Positions 1 through 8,604 of a stretch of DNA of 64,000 nt are shown in pieces (positions within the stretch are counted from its first letter, which is position 1; each line of letters begins with the position of its first letter). The notes under the pieces are model-generated. The model had not been told where the DNA came from. It made no database searches and saw nothing but the letters and a program-made list of their open reading frames with translations. Position numbers and translations under genes: made by a program. This stretch comes from JAMXLO01 sp963850535 (lineage in GTDB: Bacteria; Pseudomonadota; Alphaproteobacteria; Acetobacterales; Acetobacteraceae). The stretch lies in the NCBI GenBank assembly GCA_963850535.1, contig CAWKMC010000040.1, positions 124,001-188,000 on the forward strand, given 5' to 3'.

Positions 1-372
1 CTTGTTGATGAACAGGATGTGCGGCATGCCTTCGTCCGCCAGCTGCTTCAACAGCGGCGCGACCGTCAACGCACGCGCTGGCGCCGGCTCGCAGACCACA
101 ACCGCGAGATCCGCCATCGCCAGTGCACAGCTGGTCTCGTACGAGAACTCTACAGAGCCGGGACAATCCAACACGGTCCACGGATCGCCGAGGAAGGAGC
201 AGTGGCCCAATCGGATCTCGGTGGTGGCTGGTCGGTTGCGCGGATCGGCCGCTCGCTTGACCGGAGTTCCGGCCGCTTCCATCAGCGCCTCGAACAGCGT
301 GGACTTGCCGCTGCTGTAAGGTCCAACCAGCGCCACCGAGCGGGGACTTCTGCCGTTCTGAGTTCCTGACAT
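1..372 (-). CDS. EF-G-like translational GTPase, N-terminal part (runs off window)
   Basis: This is the first 124 codons of an elongation factor G-like GTPase and it continues beyond the window edge. The P-loop GPYSSGKST is at residues 17-25 and the switch II/G3 motif DCPG at 69-72. The end of the window translates to PHILFINK, the NK of the G4 motif. The SSGKST P-loop differs from the AHIDAGKTT of canonical FusA, so this is probably the second, FusA2-like paralogue rather than the main translocase. The start ATG at 372 immediately precedes the conserved GTPase fold. It follows the MarR gene on the same strand after about 70 bp. Confidence 0.8.
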   Translation of the reverse strand, partial: MSGTQNGRSPRSVALVGPYSSGKSTLFEALMEAAGTPVKRAADPRNRPATTEIRLGHCSFLGDPWTVLDCPGSVEFSYETSCALAMADLAVVVCEPAPARALTVAPLLKQLADEGMPHILFINK

Positions 373-441
373 GCGGGCGCCCTCCCATGGTTTTGCGGGG
401 CCCGATCCTAGCGCAGTTTTTGTGACAGGCGAGTCTGGTGG

Positions 442-957
442 TCAGTCCGGCGACGCGCCCTCTTCATCGCCGGCGACCCCTTCGACAACCACGCTGAGCT
501 TGTCGAGCGCTTTCAGTAGCGCCATCCACTCACCCTTGCTCATGCCGTCGGCCAACTGCCCCTCGAGTTCGCAGGCAAGCGGCACCATCCCCTCGTAGAC
601 CGAGGTTCCCCGGCGCGTGAAACGGAGCAAGCGGCCGCGGCCGTCTTCGGGGTCCGGTGCCTGTCGCAGCAATCCGCGAGCGACTAGGTTCGCGGCAGCA
701 CGGCTGACCTTCACCTTGTCCATCGTTGTCCACTCGCCGACGGCGCTTGGCGAGACCGTGCCGAAGCGGCCGACGACCGCCAATACGCGCCACTCCGGAA
801 TGCTCAGCCCATACGCTTCTGAATAGCGTCGCGCGAACACGCGTGAGACACGATTGGCGGCAACCGACAGGCGATACGGCAGAAAGTCCTCCAACTTGAA
901 CGCCGAACCATTCGCCACCGGCTTTTCCCGGGGCGTCCTCCCTGATTTTGTTTTCAT
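442..957 (-). CDS. MarR family transcriptional regulator
   Basis: A 171-residue winged-helix regulator. The MarR core runs from about residue 25 to 150, with a recognition-helix region around VKVSRAAANLVARGLL and a wing rich in Asp/Arg (DPEDGRGR). MarR proteins bind palindromic operators as dimers and usually release DNA on binding a phenolic ligand. It lies directly downstream of the HpaB/LigAB/dienelactone hydrolase genes on the same strand, so control of that aromatic operon is a reasonable inference. The N-terminal 20 residues are basic and less conserved. No clear Shine-Dalgarno precedes the ATG. Confidence 0.85.
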   Translation of the reverse strand: MKTKSGRTPREKPVANGSAFKLEDFLPYRLSVAANRVSRVFARRYSEAYGLSIPEWRVLAVVGRFGTVSPSAVGEWTTMDKVKVSRAAANLVARGLLRQAPDPEDGRGRLLRFTRRGTSVYEGMVPLACELEGQLADGMSKGEWMALLKALDKLSVVVEGVAGDEEGASPD

Positions 958-975
958 TAGTAACGATACTCCTGG
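958..975. promoter_or_regulatory. Candidate operator next to the marR start
   Basis: Just upstream of the marR ATG the sequence AGTA-ACGA-TACT forms a short interrupted palindrome in a 57-bp gap. Its position fits a MarR autoregulatory site, but the arms are only 4 bp. The call is tentative. Confidence 0.2.
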
Positions 976-1014
976 CCTGGCCCCCCTTGATATATCGTGC
1001 CGTCCCTCTACGCG

Positions 1015-2472
1015 CTAGCTGGCCGCCACTTTCGCTTCGATCACATCAAGCAACTGCCAGATGCGCTGCATGTATTCATTTCTATCGTACAGCGAATAGA
1101 GCATCCCAGCAAGTCGTACTGGATCTCCGGAGTAGTATCGCTCGTACAGCTGTTGCCGGCCAGCAAACGAAGAGACTGCCGCATCGAACGCAAGCCGGAA
1201 CAGCCTGATGCGCGACCGTGAGTCGGAATTCACCGCCTGGAAATATCGCTCCACATCCGGCCACATCGGGCTGCCCGTCTCAGCATAGGACGGCACCGAG
1301 ACCAGTCCACCGGCGCCGAGTGTCTGGATGATCTCGCAGGCACGCACGAACATTTTGGGAAACATCATCCGCACGGTCCACAGCGGCATGGCCGCCGGCG
1401 TCATCACGCCTTGCGCATTCGCTTCAGCGTCGGCTTCCGCGGCGCGCAGGCAGGCGCGGCAGAACTCGGTGAACTGGATCAGTTCGGCCAGCATATTCTG
1501 CACGTGCAAATGCTGGTCGATGTTGGTGGATTTCGCGATGGCGAAACCAAGACCCATCATGAACTCGGCCTTCGCCAGGTTCTTGGTGGAGAACTGATGC
1601 ATCACGTGCGGCATCGCGCCGGTGCGGTTGTAGAGGCCGTTGCACATTTCCGGGTCGCGGTGGATGAATACCCGTTCCCACGGCACCAGCACGTTGTCGA
1701 ACACAACCATGCCGTCCGTCTCGTCCAGCCGCGATGACAGCGGATAGTCCATCGGCGAGGCTGCTTCGAGGTGCACGACGGATGGGCGGCAGATAAAGCG
1801 CAGCCCAGATGTCGCGACCGGGATGCAGAAACCAAACGCATAGGGCTCGGCTTCCGGCGTGTTCGCGAGATAGGTAGATGGCATCACCCAGATGTCGTTC
1901 GCATAGGCACACAGCGTCGACACCATGCGTGCGCCGGTCACCACGATGCCGGCGTCGGTCTCCTTCACGATTTTGGCGGCTAGGTCCTTTTCCTGCTGTT
2001 CCACCGGGCGCGAGCGGTCGACCTGCGGATTGACCAGTGTATGCGTCATCACGATGTCGCTGTCGCGCGCATACGTGTAGTAGTTCCACAGATTGTCGGC
2101 GAACTTGCCAAATGTGTGGTGGGCCGAGGCAAAGCCGGTCAGCGTGATGTTGAGGAAATCAGGACTGCGGCCGAACATGCCGCAGGTCGCGTCCATCCAG
2201 ATCTTCACCATCTCGCGCCGCCGGATCAGATCATCAACGGATCGTGGCTGGATGAACGACAGGCCGACGCGATCGCCACTATCGGGTGCAAGATAGGTCA
2301 TCCGCTCCAACAGCGCCGGCTCGTGCTGCATATCGTAGAGGTCTGCCAGGCTCTGCGCTGCCGCAGCAAAACGGCGATCGGTGACGACGTCGGTGACGCG
2401 TTCACCGTCGATCCAGATCTGCCGGTCGTCACGCAGCGAGTCGAGGAATGCGCGACCGGTACGGATGGGCAT
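1015..2472 (-). CDS. 4-hydroxyphenylacetate 3-hydroxylase (HpaB) family FADH2-dependent monooxygenase
   Basis: A 485-residue protein matching HpaB-type two-component flavin monooxygenases along its whole length, close to the usual ~480-520 residues. Such enzymes ortho-hydroxylate phenols using FADH2 supplied by a separate reductase; no HpaC reductase is encoded nearby. The N-terminal helical domain (TGRAFLDSLRDDRQIWIDGE) and the central ITGARM-like segment (VVTGARMVSTLCAYAND) are typical. The ATG lies 5 bp after the ligB stop, so the two are probably co-transcribed. The product would be a catechol-type substrate for the adjacent LigAB. The actual substrate cannot be read from the sequence. 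Confidence 0.85.
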   Translation of the reverse strand: MPIRTGRAFLDSLRDDRQIWIDGERVTDVVTDRRFAAAAQSLADLYDMQHEPALLERMTYLAPDSGDRVGLSFIQPRSVDDLIRRREMVKIWMDATCGMFGRSPDFLNITLTGFASAHHTFGKFADNLWNYYTYARDSDIVMTHTLVNPQVDRSRPVEQQEKDLAAKIVKETDAGIVVTGARMVSTLCAYANDIWVMPSTYLANTPEAEPYAFGFCIPVATSGLRFICRPSVVHLEAASPMDYPLSSRLDETDGMVVFDNVLVPWERVFIHRDPEMCNGLYNRTGAMPHVMHQFSTKNLAKAEFMMGLGFAIAKSTNIDQHLHVQNMLAELIQFTEFCRACLRAAEADAEANAQGVMTPAAMPLWTVRMMFPKMFVRACEIIQTLGAGGLVSVPSYAETGSPMWPDVERYFQAVNSDSRSRIRLFRLAFDAAVSSFAGRQQLYERYYSGDPVRLAGMLYSLYDRNEYMQRIWQLLDVIEAKVAAS

Positions 2473-2476
2473 GAGC

Positions 2477-3307
2477 TTATACCGGCTCGAGTGCCAGCAA
2501 CCCGTAACCGGTGATCATCGGCGCATGGTAGGTGCGCCCGACCCGCTTCACCATCGGGCCGAGTGACGCGCGCATCGGCAGCCAGTTCATCATCTCTATG
2601 CCCTCGGTGCCGCCACGCTCCATGTACTCGCGATGCGAGAGTGCGGCGAGCGGCTCGGGATCGGTCTCCAGCCGATCGAGGAATTCGTTATCCCAGTCCG
2701 GATCGGTGAAGCCGAACCGCGCGCCCTGCAATTGGTGAGACAATCCGCCGGTGCCGAACACCACGACGCGGATGTCCTTTGGATAGCTCTCCACGGCACG
2801 CCGGAACGCCTGTCCCAGCTTGTAAAGCCGCCTCGCCTTCGGCACCGGATGCTGGATCACGTTCACGGCGAACGGCACGATCGGCACCGGCCAACGCGTG
2901 TCGGCCAACATCGGCATGAACGACATTACGCCATGATCGACCGACATCTCCTGGCAGATCGTGGGGTCGAACTCATCCTCGATCAGGCTGCGTGCCAGGT
3001 GCCAGGAGAAATCAGAGTCACCGCGCATGTCCGGCAGGTTACGTTTGCCCCAGCCCTCGTCTGCCTGCGGATACACCTCGCTCGCACCAAGCGCGAAAGT
3101 TGGGTAGGCGTCGAAGAAAAACTGGTTGCCGTGATCATTGTAGACAACGATGAACAAGTCGGGTCGTAGCCCTTCAAGCCAGGCGCGCACCGGCACATAG
3201 CCGTCGAACAACGGCGCCCACATCGGGTCCTTCTGCTGCCCTTTGTCGTACACCGGTCCAAAGGACGGCGCGTGTGACGAGCCGATGCCTCCAACAATGC
3301 GTCCCAT
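2477..3307 (-). CDS. ligB: Class III extradiol dioxygenase catalytic (LigB-type) subunit
   Basis: A 276-residue protein of the protocatechuate 4,5-dioxygenase beta-subunit family. Likely Fe(II) ligands and active-site residues are visible: His in GIGSSHAPSFG near the N-terminus, His in NDHGNQFF, His in DHGVMSFMP and His in GTGGLSHQLQG. These enzymes cleave catechol rings next to the hydroxyls (meta cleavage) with O2. An AAGGAC Shine-Dalgarno precedes the ATG. It sits between ligA and the HpaB gene, each 2-5 bp apart, which is a tight operon. Substrate could be protocatechuate, gallate or a relative. Confidence 0.85.
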   Translation of the reverse strand: MGRIVGGIGSSHAPSFGPVYDKGQQKDPMWAPLFDGYVPVRAWLEGLRPDLFIVVYNDHGNQFFFDAYPTFALGASEVYPQADEGWGKRNLPDMRGDSDFSWHLARSLIEDEFDPTICQEMSVDHGVMSFMPMLADTRWPVPIVPFAVNVIQHPVPKARRLYKLGQAFRRAVESYPKDIRVVVFGTGGLSHQLQGARFGFTDPDWDNEFLDRLETDPEPLAALSHREYMERGGTEGIEMMNWLPMRASLGPMVKRVGRTYHAPMITGYGLLALEPV

Positions 3308-3309
3308 GA

Positions 3310-3642
3310 TCAGCGTCCTTTCCGCTGTGCCATGAACTGTTCCAGCGACATGCCGGCGGTGTGGGCGCCGACCTCGTACAGCGCAATGCCGAGGGCGCCG
3401 GCGATCTTGATGATCAGGTAGATGTTGCCGCCGGCATCGATGATGCCTTTCCAGTCGCGCTGTCGCACCAGGTCCGCTTCGGCGTCGGTCAACCCCATCC
3501 CTTGAAGGTAGCCTGTTTCATCCGCAACGAACGCCGCCCGGTTGGCCGGATCGGTCAACGACATCGCCATCCGGTTCAGCCGGTAGCCGGTGCGTGAGCG
3601 CTCGCCGGTGAACACTCGTGCGCCGGAAATCTCCTCAAGCAT
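3310..3642 (-). CDS. ligA: Protocatechuate 4,5-dioxygenase alpha (LigA-type) subunit
   Basis: A 110-residue small subunit of the LigAB dioxygenase family. The LigA core is recognisable: RTGYRLNRMAMSLTDPANR, then a GGNIYLIIKIAGALG segment and a C-terminal GMSLEQFMAQ. LigA forms the lid over the LigB active site. The ATG at 3642 is chosen because GGAGG lies 8 bp upstream; the longer frame back to 3699 would overlap the end of the dienelactone hydrolase gene. It is 15 bp downstream of that gene and 2 bp upstream of ligB. Confidence 0.85.
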   Translation of the reverse strand: MLEEISGARVFTGERSRTGYRLNRMAMSLTDPANRAAFVADETGYLQGMGLTDAEADLVRQRDWKGIIDAGGNIYLIIKIAGALGIALYEVGAHTAGMSLEQFMAQRKGR

Positions 3643-3656
3643 GCCAGCGGCCTCCG

Positions 3657-4388
3657 CTATTTCAGATGGCGATCCCACAACGCGAAGATCTTCGACCATG
3701 TCGTCTCGGCGGCCAGCGTGTCGTACACCGCGCGCTCGGGGAAGCAGAATCCGTGGTGCGTTCCGGGAAACGTCTCCACGGTTGCCTTCGCATCGGTCTT
3801 GTTCAGCGCAGCCTTCAGGTCAGGGATAACATTGGCTGGCACGGACTGATCGTGTTCGGCAAACGCGTAGTACAACTCGCCCTTGATCTTGCCCAGCGAC
3901 AGGTGTGGCGAGTCCTCCTTGTCGGTGACGATCGCTACGCCGTACAGCGATGCGGCGGCCGCCATGCGATGCGGGAAAGCCGCAGCGACCGAAGTGATGT
4001 AGCGCCCGCTCATACAGTGTCCGACACAGCCAACGGGCCCAGGCTTTACCCGATCAGTGGCGTCGAACCATGCCAGCATCGCCGCGGTGTCGTCGTTCAC
4101 GAAGGGGATGGTCAGGCTGTTCATCGACGCACGGATCACGCCCGACATGCCGTCGTCACGCCGCGGAAGATCGAAGCGCACGGTGCCCAGTCGGTAATAC
4201 ATGTCCGGCAGCAGGCAGACGTAGCCATGCTTGGCGACCCGGCGCGCCATGTTGCGTAGTTCCTCGCGGATGCCGGGGGCATCCATGTAAAAAATGATGC
4301 CGGGAAACGGTCCTTCGCCTTCCGGCGCCGCCATAAACGTCGGCATCCGTCCGTGCTTGGTGGTAACGATCACCTCGTTTTCAATCAT
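3657..4388 (-). CDS. Dienelactone hydrolase family protein
   Basis: A 243-residue alpha/beta hydrolase of the dienelactone hydrolase family. The nucleophile elbow is GHCMSGR (Cys nucleophile), followed by an acid residue in FAEHDQSV and the catalytic His in PGTHHGFCFPE. AAGGAGG stands a few bases before ATG 4388, so the start MIENEVIV is preferred over the upstream in-frame codons. It is the first gene of the minus-strand operon with ligA, ligB and hpaB. It could hydrolyse a lactone or ester formed during ring degradation, but its exact substrate is unknown. Confidence 0.82.
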   Translation of the reverse strand: MIENEVIVTTKHGRMPTFMAAPEGEGPFPGIIFYMDAPGIREELRNMARRVAKHGYVCLLPDMYYRLGTVRFDLPRRDDGMSGVIRASMNSLTIPFVNDDTAAMLAWFDATDRVKPGPVGCVGHCMSGRYITSVAAAFPHRMAAAASLYGVAIVTDKEDSPHLSLGKIKGELYYAFAEHDQSVPANVIPDLKAALNKTDAKATVETFPGTHHGFCFPERAVYDTLAAETTWSKIFALWDRHLK

Positions 4389-4412
4389 CCGGACGCCTCC
4401 TTGCGCACGCTG

Positions 4413-4425
4413 GCGACACTGTCGC
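4413..4425. promoter_or_regulatory. Palindrome in divergent promoter region
   Basis: The 96-bp gap between the two divergently transcribed operons (starts at 4388 minus and 4485 plus) contains the perfect inverted repeat GCGACA-C-TGTCGC. Its place between divergent starts fits an operator that could control both operons, possibly for the MarR protein nearby. No binding family is assigned. Confidence 0.3.
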
Positions 4426-4484
4426 GCCACTGGCCAGACCGCGCAACCGCGCGGCATACTGCGCGGCAATTCCGGAGGCCTTTC

Positions 4485-5669
4485 ATGGCAAACGATACGA
4501 TCGACCAGCCGTTGCAGGCAGCGGTCAACGACGGCCGCGTTCCCGGCGTCGTTGCGCTGGCAGCAAACCGCGACGGCGCGTTCTACCAGGGGGCGTTCGG
4601 CCGTCGAAGCCTGGCCGAGGACCCGCCGATGACTGTGGATACGGTGTTCCGCATTGCCTCGATGACCAAAGCCGTCACTGGGGTCGCGGCCATGCAGTGC
4701 GTCGAGCGCGGCCTGCTATCGCTCGATCAGCCGGCTGGCGAAATCATGCCGGAACTGGCGGAGCTGCAGGTGCTCGATGGCTTCGACGCGGACGGTAAAC
4801 CGATCCTCCGGCCGGCCCGGCGGAAGATCACGCTGCGCATGTTACTCACGCACACCGCCGGGTTCGTCTATCCGTGGTGGAATGCCAGCTCCAATCGCTA
4901 TGTCGAAGCCACCGGCATACCCACGACCATGTCAAGCAAGCTCGCGGCGCTGAATGCCCCTCTCGGGTTCGATCCAGGCGAACGGTGGGAGTATGGCATC
5001 AACATCGATTGGGCGGGCCGCATGGTCGAGAAAGTTAGTGGCCAGGATCTCGACAGCTACATGCGCGTGAATATCTTCGCGCCGCTCGGGATGCATGACA
5101 GCGGGTTCCTGCCAAACGCCGAGCAGTTCGCCCGCGGCGCGCAGGCGCACGCACGCAAGCCAGATGGCTCACTTGAACCGGTGCCCAGAACGCCGCCGGC
5201 CAAACCCGAGTTCTACGCCGGAGGCGGAGCGCTCTCTTCCACCGGCCCCGACTACCTGACCTTTCTTCGCATGCTGCTGCACGGCGGAACGCTGAACGGT
5301 ATGCAGGTGCTGAAGCCGGAGACAGTCGCGCTGATGCTGCAGAACCACATCGGCAATCTGCTGGTCAACAAATTGCCGACGTCGCAGCCCGCAATCTCGA
5401 ACGATGCCGAATTCTTCCCCGGCATGGCGAAGAAATGGGGCCTCACCTGGCTGATCAACACCGAGGATGTGCCGGGCCGTCGCAGCGCCGGCAGCGTCGC
5501 CTGGGCGGGGCTGTTCAATACTTACTACTGGCTCGACCCGAAGCAGCAGGTGACAGGCGTCATGATGACGCAGATCCTGCCGTTCGCTGATCCAACGGTG
5601 TTGCATCTGCTGGATGAGTTCGAGACCGCGATATACCGCACAGTGAAGGAGAGACTATCCCATGGCTGA
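4485..5669 (+). CDS. Serine hydrolase, beta-lactamase class C / esterase family
   Basis: A 394-residue penicillin-binding-protein-fold hydrolase. The SxxK motif is SMTK, the second motif is probably YGIN, and the Gly-rich C-terminal region follows TGVMMTQ. There is no signal peptide, so a cytoplasmic esterase or amidase of family VIII type is more likely than a secreted beta-lactamase. CGGAGG lies 8 bp before ATG 4485 and fixes the start. The stop overlaps the next ATG (5662), which indicates translational coupling with the SelA-like gene. Confidence 0.85.
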   Translation: MANDTIDQPLQAAVNDGRVPGVVALAANRDGAFYQGAFGRRSLAEDPPMTVDTVFRIASMTKAVTGVAAMQCVERGLLSLDQPAGEIMPELAELQVLDGFDADGKPILRPARRKITLRMLLTHTAGFVYPWWNASSNRYVEATGIPTTMSSKLAALNAPLGFDPGERWEYGINIDWAGRMVEKVSGQDLDSYMRVNIFAPLGMHDSGFLPNAEQFARGAQAHARKPDGSLEPVPRTPPAKPEFYAGGGALSSTGPDYLTFLRMLLHGGTLNGMQVLKPETVALMLQNHIGNLLVNKLPTSQPAISNDAEFFPGMAKKWGLTWLINTEDVPGRRSAGSVAWAGLFNTYYWLDPKQQVTGVMMTQILPFADPTVLHLLDEFETAIYRTVKERLSHG

Positions 5670-7146
5670 ACGGACCGACAGCAACGCCAATCCGTATCTG
5701 GCCCTCGGCGTGCGTCCCTTCATCAACTGCTGCAGCGTGCGCACCATGCATGGCGGCAGCCTCATGTTGCCCCGTGTGCGCGCGGCGGTCGATGCGGCGT
5801 CGCGCCAGTTCGTCAACCTTGACGAGCTGATGGAGGCCGCCGGCAAGCGACTGGCCGAACTGACCGGCGCAGAATGGGGCATCGTCACCTGCGGCAGCGC
5901 TGCCGCGGTCGCATTGGCCTCCGCCGCATGCGTCGCCGGTAACGACCCGATACGCATGCTCCGCCTGCCATTCACCGATGGCTGGGTGAACCGCGTGATC
6001 CTGCCAAAGAACCAACGCTTCGCCTATGATCAGGCAATCCGCATGGTCGGGGCACGCATCGTCGAAATCAATTCCGCGGCTGACCTGGAAGCCGCATTGC
6101 GCGAACCGGTAGCTATGGTCGCGATCCTCGGCATCAACGAGGAATTCTCCAATATCCGCCTGGAAGAGATCGTTGCGCGGGTGAAGCCTCTCGGCATCCC
6201 GGTCCTGGTCGATGCCGCGTCGGAGCACCTGCAGCGCCCCAGCCCGTGGCTCGTGCGCGGCGCGGACATGGTGATCTACAGCGGCGGAAAGTTCCTGCGC
6301 GGCCCGCAGACCAGTGGACTGCTGCTTGGCAAGAAGAACCTGGTACAGGCCGCCTGGCGCAACGCCTCGCCGCACCAGGCGTTCGGGCGCCCGATGAAAG
6401 TGTCGAAGGAAGACGTGATCGGCGTACTGGTCGCGGTCGAATACTGGCTGAACGAGCGCGACGAAGCCGCCGAACTGCAGCACTGGTACGATGACCTGCA
6501 GGAAATCGCTCGCCGCGTCGCCACCGTGCCCGGCACCAGCAGCGAAGTGATCGATCCCAAGAGCGTCGTGCGCGTGCCAGTCGTGCGCGTGAAATGGGAC
6601 GGCATTGCCCTGGACGGCATGCAGCTGCGCCAACGCCTGCTCGATGGCTCGCCGCGTATCATGATCGACGACACGGCGGCCACCAATAACTCGGTCACCA
6701 TCGACCCGGTCCAGTTGCAACCTGGCGAGGCAGCGCAGGTCGGGCAGGCGATCGCCGATGCACTCAACGCGGCGCACAATCTGCATCCTGCGACCGAACC
6801 ACAGGCGCAGGCCGACATCTCGGGCACCTGGGACGTGCGTGTGCAATTCCTGCATGGCGAACGCAGGCATCGGCTGAAACTGCAGCAGCAGGGCAGCCAG
6901 CTCAGTGGCAGCCAGCAGTCCGAGCAGTTCGAGAGCAACGTCATTGGCAAGATGGCAGCGCAACGCGTCCATATGCAGTTCGAAACGCGACACGAAGGCA
7001 GTGCGATCGCCTATCGCTTCGAAGGCACCGTCACCAACGGCAAAATGCAGGGCGATGTATTCCTCGGCAGCGCCACCGATCATCACCGTGGTCCGGTAAA
7101 TCTCAGCCAGTTCGGCAAAGGACAATGGGAGGCAATGCGCGCATGA
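5662..7146 (+). CDS. SelA/DgaE-like PLP enzyme with C-terminal beta-rich domain
   Basis: A 494-residue fusion. Residues 1 to about 375 are a fold-type I PLP enzyme of the SelA / D-glucosaminate-6-phosphate ammonia-lyase group, with the Schiff-base Lys expected at K210 (YSGGKFLRGPQTSG). Residues from about 385 to 490 (ISGTWDVRVQFLHG...) form a beta-rich, lipocalin-like tail rich in Gln and Gly. There is no selenocysteine context here, so a lyase or aldolase on an amino acid or amino sugar is likelier than selenium transfer. It overlaps its neighbours on both sides (5669/5662 and ATGA at 7143-7146). Confidence 0.75.
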   Translation: MAERTDSNANPYLALGVRPFINCCSVRTMHGGSLMLPRVRAAVDAASRQFVNLDELMEAAGKRLAELTGAEWGIVTCGSAAAVALASAACVAGNDPIRMLRLPFTDGWVNRVILPKNQRFAYDQAIRMVGARIVEINSAADLEAALREPVAMVAILGINEEFSNIRLEEIVARVKPLGIPVLVDAASEHLQRPSPWLVRGADMVIYSGGKFLRGPQTSGLLLGKKNLVQAAWRNASPHQAFGRPMKVSKEDVIGVLVAVEYWLNERDEAAELQHWYDDLQEIARRVATVPGTSSEVIDPKSVVRVPVVRVKWDGIALDGMQLRQRLLDGSPRIMIDDTAATNNSVTIDPVQLQPGEAAQVGQAIADALNAAHNLHPATEPQAQADISGTWDVRVQFLHGERRHRLKLQQQGSQLSGSQQSEQFESNVIGKMAAQRVHMQFETRHEGSAIAYRFEGTVTNGKMQGDVFLGSATDHHRGPVNLSQFGKGQWEAMRA

Positions 7147-8501
7147 ACGACCATTCACCAACCGCCGATGTGCTGCTGGAATCCGACCGGCGGTATCTGA
7201 TCCATCCGCTGCATCATCCGAAGGACAGTGCGCAGGCACGGATCTTCATCGAGGGCAATGGTGCGATGCTTCGCACCGCAGACGGCGCCGAGTATATCGA
7301 CGGATTGTCGGCGCTATGGAACGTCAACGTCGGCCATGGCCGCAAAGAACTGGCCGACGCCGCGGCAGCACAGATGGCGAAGCTCGCCTATGCGTCTGCC
7401 TATGCCGGCTTCTCCAACGAGCCCGCGATCCGGTTGGCCGAGCGCATCGTCGATCTGTGCTACGACAACATGGCGGCAGCGTATTTCACCACCGGTGGCG
7501 CGGAATCCAACGAAAGCGCGTTCAAGATCGCCCGCTATTATTGGAAGCGGATGGGCAAGCCGAACAAAGTCAAGATCATCTCACGCCAATATGGCTACCA
7601 CGGCGTGACATTGGCGGCGATGAGTGCCACCAGTCTGCCCGGTTACCATAAGATGTTCGGCCCGCTCGTGCCGGAGTTCCTGCAGGTTGCGCCTCCCTAC
7701 CCCTATCGCTGGCCCGGCAACGGCGACGCGGGGATCGAGGCAGCCGACGCGGTCGAGGCGGCGATCGAGCAGCAGGGCGAGGACACCATCGCCGCGGTGA
7801 TCTGCGAACCGGTGATGGGCGCGGGCGGCGTGATCGTGCCGCCGCCGACTTATTTCCCTCGTCTGCGGCAGATCTGCGACAAGCACAACGTGCTGCTGAT
7901 CGCAGACGAGGTCATCACCGGCTTCGGTCGCACCGGGCGGTGGTTCGCGTTGGGCCATTGGGGTGTGCAGCCCGACCTGATGTCGTTCGCCAAGGGCGTG
8001 ACCAGCGGTTATCTGCCTCTTGGCGGCGTCGTCGTGTCGAAGCGCGTGCACCAGATTATCGAGGAAGCGCCGCTCGACGAGCGGTTCATGCATGCCGCGA
8101 CCTATTCCGGTCATCCGGTGTGCTGCGCTGTCGGCTTGCGCAATATCGACATTATCGAGCAGGAAGGTCTGCCCGAACGCGCCGCGGCAATGGGCAAGAA
8201 GCTGCTGGCCGGCCTCGAAACTCTGCGCAGCCTGCCGTCGGTCGGCGACGTGCGTGGTCTCGGCATGATGTGCGCGGTCGAACTGGTCGAGGACCAGGCC
8301 ACCCGCAAGCCGGCGATCGGACCTGGCGGACGCGTGGTGTCCGAGGCAATGCAGCGTGGCCTGATCATCCGCGTGCGCGGTGGCGGCGGCACGCCGGTCA
8401 GCGGTGACTCGCTCTGCATCGCGCCGCCGCTGATGACGCCGGAAGCGACGCTCGACCGAATGGTCAATATTATCGGCGAGGCGCTCTCGGCCGCGACGTA
8501 G
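7143..8501 (+). CDS. Class III (omega) aminotransferase
   Basis: A 452-residue PLP-dependent class III aminotransferase, usual length for the family. Visible features are the cofactor region TTGGAESNESAFKIAR, the Asp of IADEVITGFGRTG and the PLP Lys in SFAKGVTSGYLPLGGV. Members transfer amino groups from beta-alanine, GABA, taurine or similar omega-amines to pyruvate or another keto acid. The ATG overlaps the upstream stop as ATGA, so it is coupled to the SelA-like gene. The two probably act in one amine-degrading pathway with unknown substrate. Confidence 0.87.
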   Translation: MNDHSPTADVLLESDRRYLIHPLHHPKDSAQARIFIEGNGAMLRTADGAEYIDGLSALWNVNVGHGRKELADAAAAQMAKLAYASAYAGFSNEPAIRLAERIVDLCYDNMAAAYFTTGGAESNESAFKIARYYWKRMGKPNKVKIISRQYGYHGVTLAAMSATSLPGYHKMFGPLVPEFLQVAPPYPYRWPGNGDAGIEAADAVEAAIEQQGEDTIAAVICEPVMGAGGVIVPPPTYFPRLRQICDKHNVLLIADEVITGFGRTGRWFALGHWGVQPDLMSFAKGVTSGYLPLGGVVVSKRVHQIIEEAPLDERFMHAATYSGHPVCCAVGLRNIDIIEQEGLPERAAAMGKKLLAGLETLRSLPSVGDVRGLGMMCAVELVEDQATRKPAIGPGGRVVSEAMQRGLIIRVRGGGGTPVSGDSLCIAPPLMTPEATLDRMVNIIGEALSAAT

Positions 8502-8604
8502 ACAGATCGGTCTCCCGGCAGGCGAGCAGGCACTTTCCCGTGAGCGGCCAACCGGCTGCTGCCCTGGCAGTTGCGGTAGGCACCCCTCACGAAGGAACGA
8601 TGCC

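Noticed and set aside
1411..2514. Several plus-strand frames of 100-160 codons over the HpaB gene
   Set aside because: All are shadows of the well-conserved minus-strand gene.
5662..7146. True selenocysteine synthase (SelA)
   Set aside because: No selB, selC or selD gene is nearby, the N-terminal SelA domain is lacking and a beta-rich tail is fused, so only the fold is shared.
5560..7239. Long open frame of about 560 codons on the minus strand
   Set aside because: It is antisense to the SelA-like gene, has a His/Arg/Ala-biased composition typical of high-GC shadow frames and shows no family signature.
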